Shown: positions 21,066 to 33,300 of the stretch, piece after piece
Position numbering within the stretch: the first letter of the stretch is position 1
Layout: each line of letters begins with the position of its first letter
Origin: Saccoglossus kowalevskii
Lineage: Eukaryota; Hemichordata; Enteropneusta; Harrimaniidae
Length of the DNA: 37,982 nucleotides
NCBI RefSeq assembly: GCF_000003605.2
Contig: NW_003120919.1
Location: 464,092-502,073, forward strand
Reading direction: 5' to 3'
The notes under the pieces: model-generated
Databases searched by the model: none
Seen by the model: the letters and a program-made list of their open reading frames with translations, nothing else
Told to the model about the DNA's origin: nothing
Translations under genes and position numbers: made by a program

Positions 21066-21392
21066 TTAATGCTTAATGTTTCTGTCTCTGAGAGTCATTC
21101 TTCGTGGAGTGTCCCCATCTTCCATGTCTTCTTTCATCCCCTCTTTACATGGCGAAGTGTCCTTGTCTTTTTCTAGTTTGACTGACAGGACTTGTTTTAA
21201 TGTAAACCGTGTAGCATGGTACACTTGCTGGTGATTCTCTCCACTCTGACTGTGCAGACTCACTGTTGACGCATTACTTCCCGTTCGCATCATACTAGGT
21301 GTACTGGAAAAGTTGTCAGCAGCTCGGTGATCAATAATGCCTTTCCAGATTTTGTCCTTCTGTCGTGGAGATATTTTCATATCATCAAGATC
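21066..21392 (-). CDS. p63/p73: p63/p73 coding exon 11: SAM second half, inhibitory C-terminus, stop
   Basis: Acceptor ACATTCAG; phase 0; stop TAA at 21068-21066. It encodes [20 protein letters not shown] then DHR of the SAM domain, a Ser/Thr linker, [17 protein letters not shown] and a charged tail. Human p63 also places an intron exactly before DL..(M/L)KI in the SAM domain. Confidence 0.95.
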   Translation of the reverse strand, partial: DLDDMKISPRQKDKIWKGIIDHRAADNFSSTPSMMRTGSNASTVSLHSQSGENHQQVYHATRFTLKQVLSVKLEKDKDTSPCKEGMKEDMEDGDTPRRMTLRDRNIKH

Positions 21393-24300
21393 CTGAATGT
21401 CGTAAATGATGCAACAATTGTTAGTTGGACAGCACATATTCTCAAGAATTATTATATACAACTCGTTTGTACCCAAAACAGTGGTCAAAGGGGTTGTGTT
21501 TCAGACCCCTTTGTGGACTTTTAAAGACTCATTAGTGAATCTAAGACGAATTTCAGAGACTAATCAAAAGAAACATTCTGTACAAAAATCACACTCTACT
21601 CAACAAAATAATTTTCTAATAATAATAATCAGTAGCTTACCTCGATTGTAATAGCATCTAATTGGTGAATAAACAAATAACCCTTTTTACGGAAAATTTC
21701 AGAATAATTCTCACACCCAAACTTGGACAACCAGCTGGAAATACAAGAACATTTTTTTTAATGAATTAGTACAATTTTGTACTTGTTTCCATGGAGTTCC
21801 TAAAATCCTATCAGAAGCAAAATTTAATCAGCTTGGGATTATTTTTGATGAATAATACTGCCGAACTACAAGTAGTTGCTAACTGTTTTGCTATGCACGT
21901 TTTAAGATCATTTTTAATTAGAATTGGTAAATGCAATCCACTTTTATGAGGGTGCAGAGTTTGGCTAAATGTGTGCAGTATACTTGTACCCAAAAATCTC
22001 AATTGTATGAATAGGAGAAGGTATATGACAAGTAGTGTTATGCCAAGCACTAATAAGACATGCACACCTGTGACTGTGACTGTGACTGTGCCCCCCCCCC
22101 CCCATGCGAGCAGTATCAGTATGTTTAATTTTGTATACGATTTGAAAGGCAGTTAATTTGCATATCTAATGATACTAGACGTGTATTAGTTTGGCATCTC
22201 ATGTTGAAGTTGCTTTCACCAACTTTCAATCATGTGATTTTAAGATGCAAATAGCAAACCAGTCTGCAACACAGCTAGTGATGTTGCCATTTCGGTGGCC
22301 AGGACAACACAACAACATTTAAATACATATTGTTGCAGTAGTCAGTTTAAGTATTGCAGTACCGGTAATAGTAACAATCTTATCAGAAAATGAACAAAAT
22401 AGAACTTTGGCTGAAAAGTGCTGTTGGTTCTTATACATGGTATAATAAAAAGCTGAAAAAACGAAACATAGAAAGACATTGATTCCCATAGTCGCATGTG
22501 CTACTCACAATTTGTGAGACCTCCAATGTGTTCAAACAATTTTCTCACTTAATAATTACCAAGCATAAGATGACCAATACGTCATCAGTGACAACTATCT
22601 GTTATATCTTCGTCAGTTCAGTAATACCATCTAAGACTGCTCAATTTGACTTACCCATTAATAGTCATGTCTTGAATAGAGGATTGTGAGAAACAGATAG
22701 CATTTGACGGCATCTGATGGGTTGGAGACGTATCTGCCTGTGACATCACGGACTGATGAGAGAAACCTTGACTCTCCATCATGGTTGGACCATTCGTCAA
22801 TGCTGGTGGGGGTGGCAAAGCAATCCCACTGTCAGTCTCGTCAAAACCGCCACCATTTTCATTGTGGTATCGGGCATCATGTCTGGGTGCAAAAGAATTG
22901 ATCGGAGGCAGACCGTTATTAATGCTACCGTGGCTAGGGTAGGTAGATGTTCTGGACAAACTAGGATGCGAACCCCTGTAAAAAAGAACATCCCATTTGG
23001 CGGTTAGTGGTTAACGCTAACAGTCCCGTGTTAGCCAGTGTAAGGACTGTGTGAGCCATCACCTGAAGTAAAAACAGATATCACCAGGATGCTGGATGAG
23101 ACGAGAATTGTTAGGGTGGAAGGTTGGAAGGTCAGCATGCCTGCCAGGAAATGGAGGAAAGATGAATTTATGAATGATAAACATGCACACACAAGATGAA
23201 TTAGTTAAATCTATGGAAATAATCTACCCTACACTACACTACACTACACTAATACAAAGACAAGATTGGGATTGGGATATTGTTCTCCAGGTCATGTATT
23301 CTGTTAACTCGTACATACAGTATCATTATAAAACACTATACACCACCCCACATTATATTTATAACGGTATTCCCTGCATGTCTTGTACACTGACTGAACC
23401 ATTATAGACGTTGTGCAGGGGAAAGAGTGGGTCTGGTGGTGAAAGGGGATTACAGACACCACATACACTCACAAAATAAAACACTGAGGATGAAATTATG
23501 AAATGTTTTATTTCAACATTAAAGATGAATTCAAATTACAATAGATTCATTTTTCTTAATAATTATCGTGTACTCAATGCATTTTTGTTTGACAAAAAAA
23601 AAATACTGGGGTAATTTTGACCAATTTTGTGGGGAAAATACAACTGCCATATCATCAGACCAATAATAAAATTATTTAAAGCGGGAGGATCGTCACCTGC
23701 AAATGTGCAGGCATCAAGTCCAAAGTGATTATGATAGCACACACTAAAAACACAAAGGCTCATGGGTAGATGCTTGTTTGTAAACATTGACATGCTATGG
23801 CCATCTGACGCATACACAGGTGACGACTCCCCCGCTTTAATAATGAGAACTTGCATAATGCTAACATTTGTAGAAAGACATCAGGAAAAACCTTTCAGTT
23901 GTTGACTTCTGAATGAATTGTATTAATATCTATTTTTTTTTTCTTAAATTAATTTTGTTTAATTTTAACACTTGGCTCAGAGGAAGATTCTTTTTTTACA
24001 AGAGCTGTTGGCAAATTAACATATTTTCACTATTATTAGTATATGCTCTTACATAAACATAATTATATATCTATGGTCCAAATAAGGTTATTTGAATGAT
24101 GCAGCTTAGAATAAATTCAAATTTTTGGTTTATGTATGCTTAATAGAACACATACAGTATTAGTGAAATTTTAGTTGCATTCAACCTATCGAATTGAAAT
24201 TTATTCAGAGAATAGATAATTTGATAGCATGTGTACCGGTATAAATGCTGGATTTTTATAAGTGTACCAATTCTCAATTGAGCAGTGCTCAACAAATGAT

Positions 24301-27300
24301 ACTTTTAAGCAGAGTTGAATCACAATTGTTACTAACAGGGGTAAATTACACCCATTAAGTAACCGAATAATTTTGGTGTTAAGATAGCACCTGCTTTGAA
24401 TCAACTGTTACATTTTTAACCTTTTCATTGCCAGACTTCGCAAATTTTTCTGTAATTCTTTCATTATATTCTCCAATATTTCTAGAAATGAATTAATTTG
24501 AGTCAATTTTCACTCGAAAAATTTTGCAACTTTTGTCCCAATCTTCTGAAGAATAGTGCAAACTATGAACGGGACTATTTTATGAATTTGTGATGAAAAG
24601 AGGGAACTGGCAGTGAGAATGGCGAAGAAATGTTCATAAAAATGATTAATTTGAGAGGAGGGATAGGTGATTTATGTCAGCTGTTTTGTTGATGCTATCC
24701 TGTTTTATGTTGGTCATAATAATGATCATAACACCACCATCACTGGTGAAGTTCTCATTGAATTATTTTCAGCTGGGCAGTTTAAACAGCGTCAAAGACA
24801 AGACAAACACTTTGAATCACTCGCTTTAATTTATGCAATAACAAAAACACATTGAGAACTTTCTCAATTAAAAATATATTTTTCTTTAAAAACGAAATTC
24901 ATATTTGTATAAAAGAATCTAAATTAAATTAATTTGAAATTAATAATCTTAACCAATAATAGAGTAATATATAAGTTTTACAATATTTACAGAGGGGAAA
25001 AAAAGCATAATATCTGACGAGTTAACTGAATTTTGTATTTGCATCATTTGAATAATAGATCATACTCAAAGTGTGGGAATGTGAAATAGAACTAGAGATT
25101 TTGTGACAGTTTGAAAAAATTAAAACTCAAAGTAGGTGATAATTTAACTTGGCCATAATTGCATAATTTGAAATGGAAACTTTGTTATCTAAAACAAAGC
25201 ATCAGGTTTCCTTTAAGACTTTTTTCATGAAATTTAAGTTTACAGCACAATTTTAATAAAAATGGTACACATTCCTGTTCATCTCTTGCATTTGTAAGGT
25301 GCACTTCAAGACGCAATAACATTTCTCAGAACAAAATTTGTTTTTGGGGAACACTGCACAGCATGGATACAGTATTTGTTCTATTGAAAGTACCTGCATC
25401 TCCAAAAGAGACACGTACAAGCCAAAAAATGTGAAAAACACTGACAATTTTTGATAAAAGCTTTCTTTGGAAGAAGGCAAATATGCTTCTAATAGAGAAA
25501 ACTATCCTCCAATTTCCAAATACCACGTGTTTATGTGTTGACATTAAAAGCTTTAATTTCATGAAACAAAATTTCATGGCTTTCAAGAGTAAGTGAAAAA
25601 TCAGGAAACTTTGTAAGCAGTGAAAACAGCAAATGCAGCGTAGGGAGGTGCCATTATACAGTTTATGTAAATGGCTCTCATCTGAGAATGCTATGTTCTT
25701 AAGCACTGTCATTGTCTTGAAAGTTTTAAATACCATAAGGTTCCTCAAAAACTAAAAATAATCTAAATCTGTTCAATGCTTCAATTTTGAAATAAAAATA
25801 CTATGTTGGCTGTGATGTCAGCTTGATGGCAGCTATGTGTAAATTAGAAGTGGTATTTTCGCTTAAATTGGCAGTCTCTAAAATGTCAAACTTCCTAGTG
25901 TCATTAGAATCATTTCATTGGATAGATGTTCTGATTCAATTTGAACTGAATATGTACATTGTATGTGTATAATTAGAAAACTACAAATCTGATCAAATCA
26001 ACTTAAAATTAAAGTTTTGGAGATTTTCTGGGTTATATGGTTTTCTTTCAAGACGAGAATAATAGGGCAGAGTTCTTACTATAAGTCATAAAACTCCCAA
26101 CGAAAAGACAAAAATTGGTGGCAATGAATAATGAAACTAAATCTCCGCGTAGGTTGAAAAAACAAAAACCACAATTTCTGAAGAAATATTTGGCACTTTC
26201 GCGATCGCGATCACAAGCACTTGATCACAGTTGTTCCTGTTCTTTTTCAGCAATTACATCATTAAGGTGAAAGAAAGCAGAACTGTAGGTACAGGGATAA
26301 CGTATGGAAGTGTCATTCTTAGAGAAGTGTCATAAATACATTTACGGCAGTCCTTTACTTTATACTTCATATCACAGCTGGTTCAAAGGCTCAAGCTCAA
26401 GCTCAAGTTCAAATGTCTGAATAGGGCAGTAACTTTTCCATAGTGAAGCCAGTGAAGTGATCAAAGTCTGGCAATCCAGTTTTCACTTTTTATTTTCCTT
26501 CTTTGGCTTCTTTCCAATGTTATCAGGGACTGCAACCAACCTGAAACAATCCAGGTAGATCGGTCACCAATCAAGAAATGCAACAAGGGAAATTCACTCT
26601 TAAGCATTCTTTGAAAGCCATGCAAATTTGCGGCTCGGATTCTGTCAGTCTAAGACAGGTCATGTGATTTGACCACAGCAACAATATCCATGTGATTGGG
26701 ATCCATATACGGAAAAAAATTACGGTCATGTGACTGGAGTATCCTATATATGGCAGGCTAATTTACATAACAGCTGAATAATTATTTAAGAACTGAGGTG
26801 GCGCTTGGTGTTGTTCTTTTCCGGTTTCTGTTGCATTGTTTGTATTTTGCAATTCACGGCTATAAGAAAAAAGTGCAATAACGTCAATGTAATTTACAAC
26901 AGCACAAATTTTGTACGAAAACTCACCTCATAATTAATCAGCCGCTCCAAAGCAAGAGTCAACAGTTCCAAAAACATTTCCTCAAATCCTTTTAGTCATG
27001 ATCAACATCTCACACACAGAACAAGTTTGTACACAATGTAAGGGGAAGGGAAAGGGTTGTAATCTAACAAACGCTCTTTCCTACACTGACATGTAAAATT
27101 ATTGCAACATGGACTATTTAATGTCAAGATTATTATTGGTTTCGAAAGCAGCGAAGTTGGCAGCCACCACGAGTGAGGAATAGACTTAGAGGACCACTTC
27201 AAGTGTAACACAGAATAACGCAGTGTCCAATGTAGTTTCAATTCATAGAGGTCTGTTGAGCTATTAGGACATTTTCCAGCTAACAGACTTGAATGATATG

Positions 27301-30300
27301 GTCATCTGATACATAACATTTTTGGTAGGGCATTCATAAGCTTCTAATTCAACAAAAACGGTATACACTATAGTTTTAAGAAACTAGCAAACTGGACTTG
27401 TGGTGACTAAAAATTGGATTGGCTTTTGCACAACCACTGTTCATGAGGTCAAATCTGTTCCATAGGGAATTGGTGTTAGAAGATTAATGATCAGATGTGT
27501 AACATGAAATTTTAGAAGCCAAAACACAAAGTTTCCCATTATCCTTAGACAGTCCTGAGCACCAAAACCTCAACAAAAATGCATGCTGATTCAAGTTGAC
27601 TTTTAAACGTGCAAGAAACACACCAGGGTTCTTTTTTTTTTCAAAGAAAGAAATCTGAATCATAACACAACTGTAATTGGCATGTTTATTGAGAGATGGT
27701 TTTCAGGGGAAATCACAGCACAACGTTGATATACACTTAAGTGATGTACGGTACTTACTGTCTGTGTTGCTGTGCCCTGTACTGATTTACTGTGTTCTGG
27801 GGGATGTAACTCATCAATTCAAGTGACTCTTTGATCTTCAAAAGGATTTCATAGTTTTCCCGACCTCGTACTGTTAATGTGTAAACATCGTCGTCTCCCT
27901 TTCGTTTTTTGGTGCCGACTGACATCATCTGAAACCCAGCTGTTTTACTGAACCCTGTGGTAGACAAAAAGAAAAACATTAAATGGATGTAATTAGCAAA
28001 TAAATAATACAGCTTGAAGTTCACCAAACAAGTTTTTCCTTGGTGCAAACAAATAATACTCAATGCTCGCTATGGGCAAAGTTCACGATTTATGAAAATA
28101 TAATTTTTTCCTTAATTAAGAGTTAATTTTAGCTGATAATGATGCTCATACCATAAATATGCAAAGTAAGACACATTCTACAGAAATTCCTAGGGTATCA
28201 ACTCGATTCTAATATTTTAGCATATCCACAATTATATCAATACCACTCACATGCTTCTGAATGCAAGCTAAACTTTCCATACACGACTAAACATTACTTG
28301 CAGTGATTGACACAAGGATCCCAAACTCCCACTTGTAAACCATCACCTGATTGGTCAATAAGAACTTACCTCTTTTCATTTGTTTTGGTGGAGGGTGACA
28401 TCGTTTTTCATCTGACTTTCTATCTCTACCAGGGCAGGCACATATTCTGACATCAAGTACTCTACGTCCCAACACTAAACCATCTTTCTCCATTTGAAAG
28501 ATCACTTGTATCGGGCGGCGATTCAGTCCCCCCACGCAAGAGGAGAAACACATGAACGCATAAAGGCAGGTAATGTATTCAGTTCCAACTGTAACAAAGA
28601 AAACGATATTAAAATAGGTAGCAGAGAACCCAAATTAGACTTGCATTCAATTTTTAAAAAAAGTGTGTGAAGTGTGAAAATACACTTGACTAAACTAAAT
28701 TGATTGATTTCATATTAGCTAATTGAATACATATCCAAGTTGAGTGATGCCAGGTACCAGAAGGCTGGTTAACCTCTTCACCACCAGACTTCTCTGCACT
28801 TTTTTTCTAATATTCTTCATTATGAAATGAACCCTAGTTTTGGAGTCAAAATGCCGTTTTTACTTTTTACTTTTGAATTTTGCTATTTTTGTCTCAATCT
28901 TCTGAAGGAAAGTGCAGACTTTAAACGGGACTATCTTGTGATGAAAAGCGGGAATAAGTAGTGAAAAGGTTTAATCAACATCACCCTATATGGCAGTATG
29001 CCAGTGTGTCAGGTCTAGTGGATTGCGTTTCAAAGGATAGGCATTCAAATCACAAGTTTTTACAAGTTTTTATTTCATGCATCATACATTTATATATCAT
29101 TACTAACCTTGTGGGTTTTCGTATGGTACAACCACACTCTGTCTACCAGTCGTGTGGTCCTCTGCATATTGTGCTTGCACATTCTCGCATCGAAGTAAAT
29201 GAGCTGGAGCTGGGTGACCCTCGTTGTTTTCCTTTGTTGAGGCATGATTAGGACATCGTTTAACCACCTCCTTTACATGCTCTGGACGTTTAAAGACTGG
29301 CATGGCTCGGATGATACTACCTGGTGGGGGTCTGGTGTGTGTTTTGAACTTGATTGGGCATGTTACCCCCATTCTCACATATAACTTCTTTACCAAGTCA
29401 GAGTACTGTGAATATAAACACAAAGAATTAAACCTGAATCACAATATATGTTGAAGTGATCAAAAACTTTGTCGTCATAAAGATGACAATCCAGTATTAT
29501 TTTTCATACTGGATTGCATAATTTAACCCAAAAGTTGAAATAAGCGAGACCAAATGGTGAGAAATTGTGAGATTCTTGTTCGGTTAGGGGGCTTATAAGT
29601 ATATAGCAAAGCATTCTTGCAGTTAGTGGCTTCAGCTACCAATTTGCTGCACTGTACGTAAAACACTGTGAAAATGTTCCCGAAGACAACATGGCTAATC
29701 TCAATGCAACATCCTTTGTGTTGTCAGCATCAGTTCGTTAACAAGTAAAAAAAAAGCTCTGGCATTTCCCACACACTGGAACAACCAATTTAAGGTATAT
29801 ACAAGGACCTCTACACACAAGTGTCTCCAAACAGAAGCAATGTTTTATGTTTGGCATACTTACTGTCCATGTTGCTGTCTTTGAAAGTGTTTGAGAGCTG
29901 GCCATAGATATTTCAAAACCATAGTCTCCCATGTAATCAGTGCTATGAAAAAGAAAATATCAGAGTTAGGTACAGATATTGACTAAATCACATTAAACAG
30001 TAATGCTGCTAAAATAACTTGTAATCGCTCTCATTGGTGAACTCTCACAGGAACTGGCGAACTAAACCTTAAGCATACCATTAAACAGATTACTGTCGTC
30101 AGATTTGCTTTATTTGCAATGCAAGCGGTTATGTATGCAAATGACAGCTGTACATCTATGGGAAAAGCACATCATAATGTAACAATAAATGCAATTTTGG
30201 GTGTACTCCTTTGGAGTAAATACGTTAAACGCATTTACTAATCTAGTAGTATGAAGTTATAAAGGAAAAGTTACTTACTTGGAGGGGACTGTTGGAGTAG

Positions 30301-33300
30301 ATGCCATCATCTGTGGTGGTGGTGTGTATGGTGGAGGTGTCACGCCATGATCCGTACTGTAATCACTAGGTACGCTACTCGGCATAGCACTGTCGGGTGA
30401 GGAATACGGATTGGAAGAAGAGGACGAGACTGGAGCCAAGCTGGTGATCTGCAGAAAAACAATAACTCAACATTAATTAAAACAATAAGCATTTTACAGT
30501 AAACTAATTAGCCTTCCCAGAAAATTCCACAGGCACACTTTAAGGTGTGGCATTTGTTGAATTTTACACCTACAAAAAAAAAAAATCATTTTGCTTTTAG
30601 GAAAAGAAGCCAAATCTTACAAGTGGTTACTAGCTTTTAAACTTTGGCAAAACCATCATTTTGTGATGAACCACAGAGATACCAATCAGTCAATGTCACC
30701 TCATACAATACAACACTATCCACTCAAAAAATAATTAATAATTGCCATAATTAATCCATTTACCAGCACATTACTCAAGTACTGAGAAATTCCTCTGTGG
30801 TTATGCTAAATTGGCCAAAAACAAATTACAGTAACAAACATACGAGAAACAATATATTGAAATGTTGACAATAGATGCAATGGCCCCCAGTCTATCCTGT
30901 AATCATGTATATCTATATTTGGAGAAATGCCAACACATCTAGAGCTACTACGCAAGGACACCCGACATTACAATGAAATGTCAACATTCTTTATAAATCA
31001 TAAAACGCAAACAAAAAACCAGGCAAGAAATCTATAATAGCGTATAGTAAAATTGCACATTTCGAAACTCCTGACAGAGGTAGAAAAGAAAGCTGGTCAG
31101 ATCGAGTTTCAAAGAATTTTAAAAGCTGACTTAAATAAAATGACATCTCCTGAACAAGCAGCCAATGACCATCATCATTATTTGTTGTCGGTAATCACAT
31201 GGGCTTCATGGGGCTATGATAGACGTCAAGACTACGGTAAAGTCGGGTTCATACAAAATCTTGATACGACTAAGTTGTACAGCATACAGCACATACAGAA
31301 AGGACAGAAGCGTACATAATGAACATGCCATAGCGGAAACTACTTTAATCATTTACAAAGTATCCGAATTTTCACATCAAAACATTTTGCCGACAACTAC
31401 ACAAATACTCTTATTCAGCTTTCATGTTTAGATTATACACATACCCAAATACTATCGTGTCGTCACACACGTATAAACTTCAACCAAAAGTTTGAAACAC
31501 ACATTCTTCTCACACACAGGTCATATGCGAGGTATACCGATTTAAAGATGGCTACTGCCTTTGTCTGTCCACACAAATTAGTGTTGATCAAAACATGGAA
31601 AATCACCACTGTCGATCGATTAGTTTCAGAAGTAGACTCAAATCTTTGAGCTTCTGAAGCAACAATTCACGAGTTCAGCAAATCAAAACAAATTTTTATA
31701 TATTTTTAGTAAACTTGTACATTTCAAGAGGCGAAATAAGGGAGCCATGAGACCAACGGAAAAAATGTTCACAGTACAGAATAACATAACAGTATGAAAC
31801 TGAGTAAACAAGGTTGCAGTTCCACTACAAACTGGAATCTCAACGTTATCGAATCAATAATCAGATACACAGCCAATTTGTAATTTATATGCAGACATTT
31901 TATTTTTTGAATGAGCCTAGAAAGACAAACAAATGACAGATCAATACGATTCCAAATATCAGCTTGAGAACCAGAATGGCATGCAACACAGACTCCAGAA
32001 GATGGCTATAAACTAAAATTTGATGAGGGAAGCGTTTTAAACAGCGTGAAAATGAACACGAGGGGAGCTGTGTTGTTGGTAACCAGTCAGGAGTATCAAC
32101 AAGTACAATTAGCTGATTAGCAAGTAGGAAAGATTGATACTAACTGATGTTATATGCAGCATGTCCATTCCATCACACGGTAAGCATACTCAAGTAATAG
32201 TCCCACAGCTCAAAGTTAAACAGCTGGCAAACTTTACAACACAAAATGGCGCTAAACGATCAAGATTACTGGCAGCAAAGGTCCCGAGTCAGGCAAGAGA
32301 CATGGTGGACTAGGCAAAGTTGGCCGAATGCCAAAGCTGTCATCGGGACTTTTACGAAAACTGGGGTTCATTTCATATTCACAGGGCCGGACATATACAC
32401 ATGCGTGTCACTTCAACAAAAGAAATTCCAGCCGCGTACAGTAAATAATTAAAAACTTTGAGAATTAGCGACTCGAACATTTGGGTTGGACAGATAATAG
32501 ATATAAAGTTACTTTACCCGGTCTCCAGTGAATCGAGCCACGAAACTACCTCGTCGACTACATGGCTCAAACCTACCACCCATAGGTTGCAGCATGAGGA
32601 AGCAGTATGTTGTTATATCCGAGTGAAAACAGCAGTCAACGCTTAATATGGAAACTTAACCTTCCAGTGCCAGAAAAGCATACAAGTTAGTCAGAAAGTT
32701 AGCATGTGACCTGTTCAGAATGTGCACTTGATGTGTGGTTAAAAATCAAAGCGAAAGATTTAAATTGAAGACTAACCATGTGATGGTGGAGTATAAACAG
32801 AAGGAAGAAAAAAATAATAAAGTGAATGGAATAAAGAAATGGCAATGGACGGAGGAAGAGTTATCATAAAAAGAGACTAGATTATGATTTAAATAAAGCA
32901 GTCAGCATGAATATACATAAAAATTATTAAAGCAAAATGGTTGGTTAATGACTAGTAACTGAAGTGAACTCTGGATGCCTGGCAAATAATTCTAACTGCA
33001 AAAACACTAGTCACTCATTATACACAAATGAGACGTGTTGTTTCTTGTTTTTGGCATTCAAAAAGTTGTTTTATTCAAGTTGCCAGTAAAATTGGCGGGA
33101 AAGGGACAAAACGTTAGTTTGGGGTAAAACATGAAAACTTTATCGAACTCTGGCGATACGCACTCATAAAGCAGGACATGCCACTTCATTGGTAGGAGTG
33201 CAGGGTGGTAAACAGAGGGGCAGGTCAAAGGTTGCCACTTCAAACAGTGGTGTATTTGCACATTACAGTAACAAAGGAACACGCCTGAAAGTCACGAGTG

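Larger units (their letters stand above)
22976..27758 (-). other. Intron 8 of the p63/p73-like gene (4.8 kb)
   Basis: Joins exon 8 directly to exon 9 in phase. It holds an ACTAC pentamer run (23229-23251), two MITE-like elements (23676-23840, 24416-24627) and a 12-bp palindrome TCGCGATCGCGA (26199-26210). No further exon is supported; a 140-codon minus ORF at 25326-25748 is not credible as an exon. Confidence 0.6.

Noticed and set aside
23563-23856. 97-codon minus-strand ORF
   Set aside because: It spans a MITE-like element and lies in an intron; the peptide has no family resemblance.
25326-25748. 140-codon minus-strand ORF inside intron 8 of the p63/p73 gene
   Set aside because: Phe/Leu-rich composition typical of AT-rich non-coding DNA, no domain, no splice signals with a fitting phase; exons 8 and 9 already join in phase without it.
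31053-31319. 88-codon plus-strand ORF in intron 3
   Set aside because: Composition is protein-like at first sight but no domain or splice context is seen, and it is antisense within an intron.
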